This document shows positions 1 through 9,387 of a stretch of 64,000 bases of DNA, one piece after another. The stretch comes from Rhizobium tumorigenes (GTDB lineage: Bacteria > Pseudomonadota > Alphaproteobacteria > Rhizobiales > Rhizobiaceae), in the NCBI RefSeq assembly GCF_003240565.2, contig NZ_CP117255.1, positions 1,550,001 through 1,614,000 on the forward strand, given 5' to 3'. Made by a program: the position numbers and the translations under genes. Position 1 is the stretch's first letter. Each line of letters opens with the position of its first letter. A model generated the notes under the pieces. The model was not told where the DNA came from, did no database searches, and worked only from the letters and a program-made list of their open reading frames with translations.

Positions 1-17
1 CCACGACGTCAGTCAAC

Positions 18-1625
18 CTAGAGGATGTCGTAGTTGAACCAGTCGAAATCTGCGGCTTTCGCCCGACCAGAGAGATCGAAGGCAAACATGCCGACAAAGG
101 CGCCGGTGAACGAGCCGTGCTCGCCTCGCCCGCCCTCGTCCGAGATCACGCCAGCGTCGAGCACCGGCCCGATCGCCTGCCATGCACCCATGCCCTCGGC
201 CTGCCAGTAGAACTGCAGGTCGTTATCGCGCACCTCCAGCGAGAGCTGCAATCGTCCCTCTGGAACGGCGACGCCACTGCCGATGGGGAAGGTAAGACGT
301 CCCTCCGGATAGTCGCCCGGGCATGAGAGAATGGTCAGGCACCTCCCGAGTTCTTCATGCACGGTGACGGCGAGCGCATGGAACTTGAAGCGGTTATAAT
401 AATGGGTCAGCCCCGCTACCTGCTGGTAGGTATCCGGCGCAAACTCGATCACGGTTTCCGCCCTGAAGCTGTGATGCTCCTGCCGACGGGCAACCAGCGA
501 CTGCTCGAACCATGAGCCGATGCTTTCGCGGCCGAACAGCCGCAGATGGCCCGGCCGCTCGGTGAGGCTGAACAGCCGCTCCGGCCGTGGCGTGCGAAGC
601 CACTGGAAATCGGCCGGCAATGTCGGTCCATCGAAATTCGCACCGCTGCGTCGCGGCTTGTCGAGGGGAACAGCACCGGCGAGGCCCTGTACGTCCACGT
701 CGCCCACCACGGTGCCGTTTGCGAGATAGAGCCAGTCATCTTTCCAGACGCATTTCTGCAGGGCCGTCTCGCGACCGAGCGTGCAGCGACGCAACGGCGC
801 CAGCGGACGGCCACAGAGATGGGTGTGATAGGCCTCGCCGTCAGGGGTCTCCACATATTGGCCATGCCCGGTGCGCTGGAGCGCAGCATCCGGGTGACCC
901 TTCGCGGTCATCAGGTGGCTGTCCGGATGCAGTTCATACGGGCCGCCGATATCGCGCGACCGGGCCATGGTGACGGCATGGTCGTAGCCGGTGCCACCCT
1001 CGGCGGTCGTCAGATAATACCAGCCGTTGCGCTGGAACAGATGCGGACCCTCGACGAGACCGAGCGGGCTGCCGGCAAAGATGTTGCGGATCGGCCCTTT
1101 GAGCGACTTGCTGGCAGCATCGTATTCCTGCAGCAGGATACCGTCGAAGGCCGGCGATTTCGGCGAGCCGCCAAAGCTCTCGCTGCGGTGGTTCCACTGC
1201 ATGTTGACGAACCACTTGCGACCGTCGGCATCGTGAAACAGCGACGGGTCGAAGCCCGATGAATTGACATGGACCGGATCCGACCATTCGCCCTCGATGG
1301 TCTCTGAGGTCACGATGTAATTATGAGCGTCCTTGAAATTGCCGTCGAGCCGTTTGACGTCGGTATAGACCAGCCAGAAAAGCCCATCGGCATGGGACAG
1401 GCATGGCGCCCAGATGCCGCAGCTGTCCGGATTGCCGCGCATGTCGAGCTGAGCCTGTCGCTCGAGCGGCCGGCGCACCAACGTCCAGTTCACCAGGTCG
1501 CGCGAGTGGTGGATCTGCACACCCGGATACCACTCGAAGGTCGATGTCGCGATATAGTAGTCGGCACCGACGCGGCAGATAGACGGGTCGGGATTAAAGC
1601 CGGGCAAAATAGGATTGTGGATCAT
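18..1625 (-). CDS. Glycoside hydrolase family 43 beta-xylosidase
   Basis: A 535-residue cytosolic enzyme (no signal peptide) expected to remove xylose, or possibly arabinose, from the non-reducing end of imported oligosaccharides. The five-bladed propeller begins at once: NPDPS carries the general base (D13), GFDPSLF the pKa-modulating Asp (D126) and GLVEGPHLF the general acid (E192). Residues from about 325 to the end form the C-terminal beta-sandwich usual in GH43 xylosidases of this length. The start ATG follows a strong GGAGGAGG ribosome site. It is the last gene of the minus-strand sugar operon, separated from the aldo/keto reductase gene by a short hairpin. The substrate (xylo- or arabino-oligosaccharide) cannot be fixed from sequence. 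Confidence 0.93.
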   Translation of the reverse strand: MIHNPILPGFNPDPSICRVGADYYIATSTFEWYPGVQIHHSRDLVNWTLVRRPLERQAQLDMRGNPDSCGIWAPCLSHADGLFWLVYTDVKRLDGNFKDAHNYIVTSETIEGEWSDPVHVNSSGFDPSLFHDADGRKWFVNMQWNHRSESFGGSPKSPAFDGILLQEYDAASKSLKGPIRNIFAGSPLGLVEGPHLFQRNGWYYLTTAEGGTGYDHAVTMARSRDIGGPYELHPDSHLMTAKGHPDAALQRTGHGQYVETPDGEAYHTHLCGRPLAPLRRCTLGRETALQKCVWKDDWLYLANGTVVGDVDVQGLAGAVPLDKPRRSGANFDGPTLPADFQWLRTPRPERLFSLTERPGHLRLFGRESIGSWFEQSLVARRQEHHSFRAETVIEFAPDTYQQVAGLTHYYNRFKFHALAVTVHEELGRCLTILSCPGDYPEGRLTFPIGSGVAVPEGRLQLSLEVRDNDLQFYWQAEGMGAWQAIGPVLDAGVISDEGGRGEHGSFTGAFVGMFAFDLSGRAKAADFDWFNYDIL

Positions 1626-1650
1626 CGGTCTACCTCCTCCAAGGATGAAA

Positions 1651-1670
1651 GCGCCGCCCGCAGGCGGCGC
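1651..1670 (-). repeat. Intercistronic hairpin between aldo/keto reductase and GH43 genes
   Basis: GCGCCGCC, four-base loop, GGCGGCGC: a perfect 8-bp stem with no T run on either side. It resembles hairpins at two other gaps of the same operon. An mRNA-stabilising or processing element is more likely than a terminator, but this is inference. Confidence 0.5.
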
Positions 1671-1709
1671 CTCAGTTCGAACTATCGGCGTGAAATCACC
1701 GAGCGGCGA

Positions 1710-2741
1710 CTATTCCAGCTCGGCCGACTTGGCCCAGAGGTTGATATCGGCTTCCTTGGCATAGACGTCGATTTCACTCAGCTCCTCGGCAGTGAAATCA
1801 GCGTTGTCGAGCGCCTTGACGCAATCGACGATCTGCGACGAACGGCTGGCGCCGATCAGCGCCGAGGTCACCCTGTCGCCGCGTAGAACCCAGGCTATCG
1901 CCATCTGCGCCAGCGTCTGGCCGCGCCTTTCGGCAATCGCGTTCAGCTTGCGGATATTCTCGAGGATCGACGGGCGGATGAATTCCCGCTTCAGGAAATG
2001 GTCCTGCGCGGCACGGCTGTCTTCCGGAATGCCGTTCAGATACTTGGTCGTCAGCATCCCCTGCGCCAGCGGCGAAAAGACGATGGAGCCCATGCCGACG
2101 TCGTCCAGCGTGTCGAGCAGCTTGTCGTCCTCGACCCAGCGGTTGAGCATGGAGTAGCTCGGCTGGTGGATGAGGCATGGCGTACCCAGCGATTTCAGGA
2201 TCTCAGCCGCCTCGCGGGTCCGCTGCGAGTTATAGGACGAGATACCGACATACTGTGCCCGCCCGGAGCGAACGATGTAGTCGAGAGCGCCGCAGGTTTC
2301 CTCGAGCGGGGTGTCCGGATCGAAGCGGTGCGAATAGAAGATGTCGACATAGTCGAGGCCCATGCGCTTAAGGCTCTGGTCGCAGGAGGCGACGAGGTAC
2401 TTGCGGCTTCCCCACTCGCCATACGGACCCGGCCACATGTTGTAGCCGGCCTTGGAGGAGATGATCAGCTCGTCGCGCAGGCCTGCAAAATCCGTGCGCA
2501 GGATTTCGCCGAACGCCGTTTCGGCCGAGCCCGGAGGCGGGCCGTAATTATTGGCGAGATCGAAATGGGTGATGCCGAGATCGAACGCGGTGCGGCACAT
2601 GTCGACCTTGCGGTCATGGGAGGTGTCGCCGCCGAAATTATGCCAGAGGCCGAGCGAAACGGCCGGCAGCTTCAGGCCGGATCGGCCGGTGCGGTTGTAC
2701 TTCATCTTGGAATAGCGGTCTTCCGCCGGTTGCCAGCTCAT
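1710..2741 (-). CDS. Aldo/keto reductase, YghZ/GPR-like
   Basis: A 343-residue NADPH-dependent aldo/keto reductase. The catalytic tetrad is visible: D61 and Y66 in DLANNYGPPPGSAE, K97 in SSKAGYN and H138 in FYSHRFD. The insert and overall length resemble the YghZ (L-glyceraldehyde-3-phosphate reductase) branch. The ATG at 2741 is chosen because GGGAGAG lies 7-8 bases upstream; an ATG five codons earlier has no good ribosome site. Its place between a Gfo/Idh dehydrogenase and a beta-xylosidase suggests that it reduces or oxidises a sugar released by the operon's glycosidases. The exact substrate is unknown. Confidence 0.88.
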   Translation of the reverse strand: MSWQPAEDRYSKMKYNRTGRSGLKLPAVSLGLWHNFGGDTSHDRKVDMCRTAFDLGITHFDLANNYGPPPGSAETAFGEILRTDFAGLRDELIISSKAGYNMWPGPYGEWGSRKYLVASCDQSLKRMGLDYVDIFYSHRFDPDTPLEETCGALDYIVRSGRAQYVGISSYNSQRTREAAEILKSLGTPCLIHQPSYSMLNRWVEDDKLLDTLDDVGMGSIVFSPLAQGMLTTKYLNGIPEDSRAAQDHFLKREFIRPSILENIRKLNAIAERRGQTLAQMAIAWVLRGDRVTSALIGASRSSQIVDCVKALDNADFTAEELSEIDVYAKEADINLWAKSAELE

Positions 2742-2763
2742 CGATATCTCTCCCATGCTCGAA

Positions 2764-2783
2764 CGCGGGCTGTTCAGCCCGCG
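2764..2783 (-). repeat. Intercistronic hairpin between Gfo/Idh and aldo/keto reductase genes
   Basis: CGCGGGCT, loop GTTC, AGCCCGCG: a perfect 8-bp stem. It has the same 8+4+8 shape as the hairpins at 1651-1670 and 10309-10328, and no T run follows. Confidence 0.5.
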
Positions 2784-2805
2784 CGCACAATAGCTCCCGC
2801 CAGTG

Positions 2806-3939
2806 TTACTTCAAGAGTGCCTGCGCCTCTTCGATGCCGAGCGCTGCCGGCTGGCTGCAGGTCGTCGTCAGTTCGATAAACCGGTTCTCGGCGCCGGATG
2901 TGAGGATCGACGTCATGACATCGACGCCGTGCAGCGTCCGGTCTAGCGAGCACCGGGCATCGCGCCCGTCGATCAGCGAGGCCGCCATGTCGGCGAGCCC
3001 GGCGGTGCGATAATTGGCGCGCGGACCCTGCGGACTTTCCTGGTTGGCGATGCCGAAAGGGTGCTCCCATGCATCCAGTGTCTTGATATCCTTGTTGCGA
3101 CCGCTGGCTTCGACCGTTCCACCGAAGAAGTTCGGATCGGGCACGTAGAGCGAGCCCTCGGTGCCGTAGAGCTCGATGCTGCCATGCCGATGCGACCAGA
3201 CGTCCCAGCTGGCCGTGAGCGTGATGGTCGCACCGCTGACGAATTCCAGCAACGCCTGGATGGTCGTCGGCGTCTTCACCGGAATGATTTCGCCATGGCG
3301 TGGCTGGCTGGTGATCGTGCGGGTCTCCGACGCCATCGAGGTCATCGCTCCGACGCGCTTGACGGGCCCGATCAGGTTGATGAGATCGGCGACATAATAC
3401 GGGCCGAGATCGAGGATGGGCCCCGCGCCAGGCAGGAAGAAGAAGTCCGGGTTCGGATGCCACATCTCCATGCCAGCGCTCATGACATGGCAGGTACCCG
3501 ACGTGATCCGGCCGATGCCGCCGTCGTCGATGAACTTGCGCGCCAGCTGGTGGGCGCCGCCGAGAAACGTGTCCGGGGCGCAGCCGACGGCGAGCCCTTT
3601 TTCCGTCGCAAGACGCCGCAGCGTCTCGCCCTCTTCCAGCGTCAGCACAAGCGGCTTTTCCGAATAGACGTGCTTGCCGGCTTCGAGGATCCGCTTGGAG
3701 ACCGCGAAATGGGCGTCCGGGATGGTCAGGTTGACGATAACATCGAGCTCGTCATTTGCGAGCAGCTCGTCGATCGTTTGTGCCCTGACGCCAAATTCCT
3801 CCGCCCGGAGCTCCGCCGCACCCATGTTGATGTCGGCGCAGGCGAGCACCTTCAATCCTCTGAAGAGCGGCGATAGCGTGAAATAGGTCGTTGAGATATT
3901 GCCGCATCCAATGATGCCGACACCGAGTTCCTTGGCCAT
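2806..3939 (-). CDS. Gfo/Idh/MocA family oxidoreductase
   Basis: A 377-residue NAD(P)-dependent sugar dehydrogenase or related enzyme. The N-terminal Rossmann fold shows GIIGCGNIST (residues 8-17), and YSEKPLVL supplies the conserved EKP motif (E94-K95-P96). The C-terminal alpha/beta domain has the family's usual size. The start follows GGAGGG by six bases and lies 14 bases after the stop of the isomerase gene, so the two are probably co-transcribed. Pairing of this family with an IolE-like isomerase is common in sugar and inositol catabolism; here it may oxidise a sugar imported by the adjacent ABC system. The substrate cannot be predicted. Confidence 0.9.
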   Translation of the reverse strand: MAKELGVGIIGCGNISTTYFTLSPLFRGLKVLACADINMGAAELRAEEFGVRAQTIDELLANDELDVIVNLTIPDAHFAVSKRILEAGKHVYSEKPLVLTLEEGETLRRLATEKGLAVGCAPDTFLGGAHQLARKFIDDGGIGRITSGTCHVMSAGMEMWHPNPDFFFLPGAGPILDLGPYYVADLINLIGPVKRVGAMTSMASETRTITSQPRHGEIIPVKTPTTIQALLEFVSGATITLTASWDVWSHRHGSIELYGTEGSLYVPDPNFFGGTVEASGRNKDIKTLDAWEHPFGIANQESPQGPRANYRTAGLADMAASLIDGRDARCSLDRTLHGVDVMTSILTSGAENRFIELTTTCSQPAALGIEEAQALLK

Positions 3940-3953
3940 GATGAGCCCTCCGA

Positions 3954-4715
3954 TCAGTAGGTCTTGAACGATGCGATAGAGCGCGTCACGACGCGGTCGA
4001 GATCGTTGGGATTATCATGCTCCACCACATAATGGCGGGCGCCCGTCGACTTCAGGGCCTGCATCAGCTTGGCCCAGTCGAGCGTGCCGTGGCCAACGTC
4101 GGCCCAACCGCCCTCGTCCGTGTTTTCGCCGGCCGGTGCGATGTCCTTGACATGGACGGCGGTGATGCGCGGACCCAGCGTCTCGATCCATGCGAACGGA
4201 TCGGCGCCGCCGCGCACCACCCAGGCGAGATCGGCTTCCCACGAAAGGCCGGGGCCACCCGCCATGATGTGTTCCATCGGCGTCGAGCCATCGGCAAGCT
4301 TGACGAACTCGAAATCATGGTTGTGCCAGCCGAAATCGAGGCCGGCATTCTTGAACCGGCGGCCCGCCGCCTCCAGCCGGGCGCCAAATGCATGCCAGCC
4401 CTTTGCGTCCGAGGGCCGCTGGTCAGGCATGATGTGGGGTGCGTAGATCGACTCGATGCCGAGCACGCCGGCAATCTCGAGGGCACGCTCCGGGTTGCTC
4501 TCCAGCAGGTCGAGGCCGAAGTGTCCGGTCGGCATGGTCAGACCGTTGCTGTCGAGATCGGCACGCATCGCCTTCAGGCCGGCATCGTCGAGGCTGGCAT
4601 ACATCGCGCCATAGCCCTCGACCTCCGTGTAACCGGCCTTGGCAACCTTGGCGAATACGTCGGAAAAGGGCGGGAACTCGCGGGCGCTGTAAAGCTGAAA
4701 ACCAAGTGTCGTCAT
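3954..4715 (-). CDS. Sugar phosphate isomerase/epimerase (IolE/xylose isomerase-like TIM barrel)
   Basis: A 253-residue TIM-barrel protein of the AP endonuclease 2 / xylose isomerase-like family. Metal-site motifs are visible as GWHNHDFEF, DLAWV, VHVKDIAP and VEHDNP. The ATG at 4715 is preferred over one five codons upstream, because the upstream ATG lies within the GGAGGAG ribosome site itself. It sits between the GH2 enzyme and a Gfo/Idh dehydrogenase in one operon, so it probably isomerises or epimerises a sugar or keto-sugar intermediate of that pathway. Hydroxypyruvate isomerase and IolE-type dehydratase activities are alternatives. Confidence 0.85.
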   Translation of the reverse strand: MTTLGFQLYSAREFPPFSDVFAKVAKAGYTEVEGYGAMYASLDDAGLKAMRADLDSNGLTMPTGHFGLDLLESNPERALEIAGVLGIESIYAPHIMPDQRPSDAKGWHAFGARLEAAGRRFKNAGLDFGWHNHDFEFVKLADGSTPMEHIMAGGPGLSWEADLAWVVRGGADPFAWIETLGPRITAVHVKDIAPAGENTDEGGWADVGHGTLDWAKLMQALKSTGARHYVVEHDNPNDLDRVVTRSIASFKTY

Positions 4716-4802
4716 TGCTTTCTCCTCCATGGCCGTTCGGCCTGTCGTCTTGGCCGGCTTGCGCCGGTCGGGGTGCCGCCGATGGCAGCAACGTGATTGG
4801 GG

Positions 4803-7259
4803 TCAGTCCAGCGATTGGCAGGACTGCAGGTCGTAGAAACGGAACTCCGGCATGGCGTCGGACGCCATCGGCAGGAACGGCATGAACCTGACCAGCCGCG
4901 TCTCGCCGGCCGTAAGATCGAATGCGTTGTCGGAATAACGCCCGTCCGTCTCGCTCTCGATCATGACGAAAAGTGCAAGTCCGCTGGCGGTGAGCGTCAT
5001 TTCGACCGCCCCGTCCTCCGTGCGCTCGATGCGCCGGACGCTGAGGCCCGATGGCTCGAGTTCCAGCGCCTTGTAGGTGCCGTGGACGTAATGCCCCTGC
5101 CCGCCCATGCCGTTCGAAGCGGTGAATGTCCATCCGAGAACGCAGCCGGGAGCAATCGCCGCGGCATCGACCTCGAAGGCGATGACGGCAGCATCCGGAC
5201 CGCAGGTCGCCTGCACCGACGTCATCGGCCTAACCTCGCCGGACATGGTGATGACGTGCAGAGCGAGGTCGATGCTGACCTCGTCAAGCGTGTCGTTGAC
5301 GACGGACATCCGGATCGTCCCCTTGTCCTCGGTGGGGATCGCGGCGACAGCGACCGGCTGGAAGAAGCGTCGCACCATGTAGTGCATCGCCTTCCAGCGC
5401 CCGCCATAATCGAGGCTGGACCAGGACGCGACGGGCCAGGTGTCATTCAGCTGCCAGTAGATCGTCCCCATGCAATGGGGCTTCAGCGAGCGCCAGTAAT
5501 CGACCGCCGTCTGGATCGCCAGCGCCTGCTGGATCTGGCTGAGATAGACGAAATTGGCGAAATCCTTGGGAAAGCGGAAATAGCGGAACATCGTTGCCGC
5601 GATCCGCTCGTTGCCACCGGCGTTCTTCTGGTGAAGCTCCATCACCGGCGATGCGACGTTCATGTCCTTCGGCTCGGCATAGGTCCGGATGACCGGCAGC
5701 GAGGTGTAGGACTGGAAGCCGAATTCCGAGCAGAAGCGCGGGCGCACGGAGCGGTAATTGTCAAAGCTCTTGTTCTCGTGCCAGACCGACCAGTAGTGCA
5801 TGTCGCCGGAGCCATCGGCATGCCAGGCATCGCCGAAATCGAGATAGCCCGAGGCCGGGCTCGACGGCCACCAGATCGCCTCCGGCGCCGCCTGCTTCAT
5901 GGCAAGCTCGATGGTCCGGTTGAGCCGGTCGTATGAGACCAGGTAGCGGTCGCGATCCTTGCGCGATTCCTCGAACCAGGTGAGCGCGCCCACCAGTTCG
6001 TTGTCGCCGCACCAGAGCGCGATCGAGGGATGGCTGGCCAGCCGCTTCACCTGATACGTCACCTCGGCCGCGACATTGTCGAGAAAGTCCCCGGTCGAGG
6101 GATAGAGATTGCAGGCGAACATGAAGTCCTGCCAGACCATCAGGCCGAGCCGGTCGCAGATGTCGTAGAACCAGTCGGCCTCGTAGAAGCCGCCGCCCCA
6201 CACCCGGATCATGTTCATGTGCACATCGGCTGCAGACTGCAGCAGGTCCTCGGTCTTTTCCCGGCTCGAGCGCGAGAACAGCGCATCGGCGGGGATCCAG
6301 TTGGCACCGCGGCAGAAGATCTCGCGACCGTTGACCTTGAAGGCAAACCGGCTGCCGGCCGCATCCTTGTCGGTGATCAGCTCGATGGTGCGAAGCCCGA
6401 TCTGCCGTGTCACCACCTCGTTTCCGGTTTCGACCGACAGCCTATAGAGCGCCGGCTCGCCGCTGCCGGCCGGCCACCAGAGCCTCGGTTCGTCGATATG
6501 GAAGACGTGGGTAATGGCGGTCTCGCCGGCCACCACGCCGCAATCAAGCCGCACCCGCTCGCCGTCCAGTTCGAAATAGAGCTGTGCCACCCCCTGCCGG
6601 CCGGCAAACAAGGCCGCCGTCACCAGCAGATCGACGGTTCCGTCGTCGTTGTGCATCTGGCGCGTCGTCACACTCTCGATCCGCGCCGTCTCCAGCCGGC
6701 GCAGAGCTACCGTGCCGTAAAGTCCGAGCGGCGCGATGGCGATGTTCCAGTCCCAGCCGAAATGGCTCTGCGGCTTGCGCAGCATGTTGCCGTTGGCGAT
6801 GGGAGAATTGCCGGGATGGTAGGGAATGTAGAAGGGCTGCTTCTCCTGCAAGGCGGTGCCAACTGCAATGCTGGAATGCAGCACGATGCTGAGCGTGTTT
6901 TCGCCTGGTCGCAGAGCCTTGGAAACATCGGGACGGTAGCGGCGAAAGCAGTTGTCCGCCTCAAGCACGACGGTGTCGTTGATCGAGATCGTCGCTACCG
7001 TGTCCAGAGAGTCGATATCCAGATACCAGTCACCGTCGACCTCGCCGAGCACAAAGCGCCGCTGCAGCACCCAGTCTCGATGCGCCACCCATTGGACGAC
7101 CTCCTCGTTGCGCCCAACATAGGGGTCGACAATGATACCTGCCGCCTGCAGTGCCGAATGGACATCGCCAGGGATCTGGATTTCTGCCCGGTGGTCACTG
7201 CCCGGTGATGTCAGCTGCCATGGGCCGGCGAGATCGATCGAAGTTTCGGTATCCGTCAT
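4803..7259 (-). CDS. Glycoside hydrolase family 2, beta-mannosidase type
   Basis: An 818-residue enzyme with GH2 layout: sugar-binding jelly roll (about 10-190), immunoglobulin-like domain (about 200-295), TIM barrel and C-terminal beta domains. RVWGGGFYE and MVWQDFMFACNLYP are typical of the beta-mannosidase branch. The acid/base Glu is in CGDNELVG (about E421) and the nucleophile in CSEFGFQS (about E512). There is no signal peptide, so it acts on imported oligosaccharides. ATG 7259 follows AGGA; an alternative start lies seven codons upstream. It is co-directional with the sugar importer genes. Beta-mannosidase is the best call; another beta-glycosidase specificity is possible. Confidence 0.9.
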   Translation of the reverse strand: MTDTETSIDLAGPWQLTSPGSDHRAEIQIPGDVHSALQAAGIIVDPYVGRNEEVVQWVAHRDWVLQRRFVLGEVDGDWYLDIDSLDTVATISINDTVVLEADNCFRRYRPDVSKALRPGENTLSIVLHSSIAVGTALQEKQPFYIPYHPGNSPIANGNMLRKPQSHFGWDWNIAIAPLGLYGTVALRRLETARIESVTTRQMHNDDGTVDLLVTAALFAGRQGVAQLYFELDGERVRLDCGVVAGETAITHVFHIDEPRLWWPAGSGEPALYRLSVETGNEVVTRQIGLRTIELITDKDAAGSRFAFKVNGREIFCRGANWIPADALFSRSSREKTEDLLQSAADVHMNMIRVWGGGFYEADWFYDICDRLGLMVWQDFMFACNLYPSTGDFLDNVAAEVTYQVKRLASHPSIALWCGDNELVGALTWFEESRKDRDRYLVSYDRLNRTIELAMKQAAPEAIWWPSSPASGYLDFGDAWHADGSGDMHYWSVWHENKSFDNYRSVRPRFCSEFGFQSYTSLPVIRTYAEPKDMNVASPVMELHQKNAGGNERIAATMFRYFRFPKDFANFVYLSQIQQALAIQTAVDYWRSLKPHCMGTIYWQLNDTWPVASWSSLDYGGRWKAMHYMVRRFFQPVAVAAIPTEDKGTIRMSVVNDTLDEVSIDLALHVITMSGEVRPMTSVQATCGPDAAVIAFEVDAAAIAPGCVLGWTFTASNGMGGQGHYVHGTYKALELEPSGLSVRRIERTEDGAVEMTLTASGLALFVMIESETDGRYSDNAFDLTAGETRLVRFMPFLPMASDAMPEFRFYDLQSCQSLD

Positions 7260-7354
7260 GCCGTCATTTCCTAAGTTCAACGCCGAAAGCGCCTCTCGCT
7301 CTTTCTTCGCTCAGTCGTTTGCCAGCAGGGCATGACTGAACGGAGAAGTCGCCC

Positions 7355-8446
7355 CTAGATCCGCAATTCTGTCGCAGCGTCGAAGACCGAGGCCACAGAC
7401 ATGTCGAAAATCAGCTTGATCGCCGCGCCCGGCTTGAAGCGTCGCGCGCCGTTGATGCGCACCGACATGATGTGGCCGGCATGTTTGATCCACAAAAGAT
7501 TGTCGGCCCCCATCGGCTCTTCGATATCGACGACCGCATCGTGGACTTCAGCACCGGGACCGGCGGCCTCGTTCACCCCGATATGCTCCGGACGCAGCCC
7601 GAGCACGACCTTGCGCCCCGCCACAAGCGGCTCGGAGGCAGCATAGCCGTCGAGCGTGAAGTCCACGCCGTTGGTCGAGAAAGCCACCTTGCCGTCGCGC
7701 TCGACCAGCTCGCCACGCAGGAAGTTCATCGACGGCGAGCCGATGAAGCCGGCGACGAAAAGGTTGCGCGGCGCATTATAGATCGTGGTGGGATCGTCGA
7801 GCTGCTGGATGACGCCGTTCTTCATGATGGCGATGCGGTCGGCGAGCGTCAGAGCCTCGATCTGGTCATGGGTGACGTAGATCATCGTGTTCTTCAGCGC
7901 ATGGTGCAGCCGCTTGATTTCGACCCGCAGTTCGGAGCGCAGCTTTGCATCGAGGTTGGACAGCGGTTCGTCGAACAGGAAGACATCGACATCGCGCACC
8001 AGCGCCCGGCCGATGGCAACGCGCTGCCGCTGGCCGCCCGAGAGTTCGGCCGGCTTGCGCTTCAGCAGCGGCTGGATCTGCAGGATCTCGGCGGCCCTTG
8101 CGATGCGCTTTTCGATCTCCGCCTTCGGCAGACGCGCCACGCGCAGGCCGAAGGACAGGTTTTTTTCGACCGTCATCTGCGGATAGAGCGCGTAGGACTG
8201 GAACACCATGCCGATGCCGCGATCCTTGGGCTCTTCCCAGGTGACGTTCTTGTCCTTGATGAAGATCTGACCGTCGGAGATATCGAGTAACCCGGCAATG
8301 CAGTTCAAAAGCGTTGACTTGCCGCAACCGGACGAGCCGAGAAGCACCAGGAACTCGCCGTCTTCGATTTCGAGGTTGAGGTTCTGCAGGACATTGACCG
8401 CGCCGAAATTGAGCGACAGATCGCGAATGGAAACACTGGATGTCAT
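7355..8446 (-). CDS. CUT1 carbohydrate ABC transporter ATP-binding protein (UgpC/MalK-like)
   Basis: A 363-residue ATPase that energises the adjacent importer. It shows Walker A GSSGCGKST (residues 37-45), signature [10 protein letters not shown], Walker B VFLFDEPLSNLDA and H-loop VTHDQ. The C-terminal 120 or so residues are the TOBE/regulatory domain of MalK-type proteins (GLRPEHIG). The ATG lies two bases past the stop of the MalG-type permease gene. An open frame continues far upstream through that permease gene but lacks family similarity there. ATPases of this kind may serve several sugar importers. Confidence 0.95.
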   Translation of the reverse strand: MTSSVSIRDLSLNFGAVNVLQNLNLEIEDGEFLVLLGSSGCGKSTLLNCIAGLLDISDGQIFIKDKNVTWEEPKDRGIGMVFQSYALYPQMTVEKNLSFGLRVARLPKAEIEKRIARAAEILQIQPLLKRKPAELSGGQRQRVAIGRALVRDVDVFLFDEPLSNLDAKLRSELRVEIKRLHHALKNTMIYVTHDQIEALTLADRIAIMKNGVIQQLDDPTTIYNAPRNLFVAGFIGSPSMNFLRGELVERDGKVAFSTNGVDFTLDGYAASEPLVAGRKVVLGLRPEHIGVNEAAGPGAEVHDAVVDIEEPMGADNLLWIKHAGHIMSVRINGARRFKPGAAIKLIFDMSVASVFDAATELRI

Positions 8447-8448
8447 GA

Positions 8449-9387
8449 TCAACCCTTTACTGCGCCGGCGGCAATGCCCCGGACGAAAAGCCGTCCCGAG
8501 ACGAAATAGACGATCAGCGGAACGAGGCCGGTGAGGATCGTTGCGGCCATATTGACGTTGTATTCCTTCACGCCCTGAACGGAATTGACGATGTTGTTCA
8601 ACTGCACCGTCATCGGATAGAGATCCGGCGTCGTGTAGACGACCCCGAACAGGAAGTCGTTCCAAATACCCGTGACCTGTAGGATCATCGCGACGACGAA
8701 GATCGGCAGCGACATCGGCACCATGATCTTGAAGTAGATGCCCCAGAAGCCTGCGCCATCGACGCGGGCCGCCTTGAACAATTCCTGCGGCAGGGATGTG
8801 AAGTAGTTGCGGAAAAGCAGCGTCAGGATCGGCATGCCGAAGACCGAGTGCACCAGCACCAGTCCCGTCAGCGAGCCGTAAAGCCCTATCGAGCGAAGCA
8901 TGATGACGATCGGGTAGAGCATGACCTGATAGGGCACGAAGGCGCCGAAGATCAGGATCGTGAAGAACAGCTGGGCTCCCTTGAAGCGCCAGTTGGCGAG
9001 CGCATAGCCGTTGACCGAGGCGATTGCGATCGAAATCAGCACCGACGGCAGGGTGATCCTGACCGAATTCCAGAACCCGCGGCTCAGTCCGTCGCAATTG
9101 AGACCGGTGCAGGCGGATGACCACGCCTTCACCCAGGGCTCGAACGTGATCTCCATCGGCGGCGAGAAGATGTTGCCCATCCGGATCTCGGGCATGCCCT
9201 TCAGCGACGTGACGATCATCACGTAGAGCGGCAGGAGATAGTAGGCAGCGACAACGAACAGCGTGCCGTAGAGCATGATGTTGCGGGGCGAAACGATCCG
9301 CCGGGGCTTGGCACCGCTCGGGCCGGAAAGCGCACGCGGTGCCGCCATGCCGGGGGCCGGTTGATTGACTACGAGCACGTCAGGCAT
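8449..9387 (-). CDS. Carbohydrate ABC transporter permease, MalG type
   Basis: A 312-residue inner-membrane permease with about six hydrophobic segments, the first near residues 36-58 (LYGTLFVVAAYYLLPLYVMI). The EAA coupling loop is EELFKAARVDGAGFWGIY-like in the C-terminal third. ATG 9387 has GGAGG eight bases upstream and overlaps the end of the MalF-type gene by eight bases, indicating translational coupling. It pairs with the preceding permease and the adjacent ATPase to form a CUT1 sugar importer. Confidence 0.93.
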   Translation of the reverse strand: MPDVLVVNQPAPGMAAPRALSGPSGAKPRRIVSPRNIMLYGTLFVVAAYYLLPLYVMIVTSLKGMPEIRMGNIFSPPMEITFEPWVKAWSSACTGLNCDGLSRGFWNSVRITLPSVLISIAIASVNGYALANWRFKGAQLFFTILIFGAFVPYQVMLYPIVIMLRSIGLYGSLTGLVLVHSVFGMPILTLLFRNYFTSLPQELFKAARVDGAGFWGIYFKIMVPMSLPIFVVAMILQVTGIWNDFLFGVVYTTPDLYPMTVQLNNIVNSVQGVKEYNVNMAATILTGLVPLIVYFVSGRLFVRGIAAGAVKG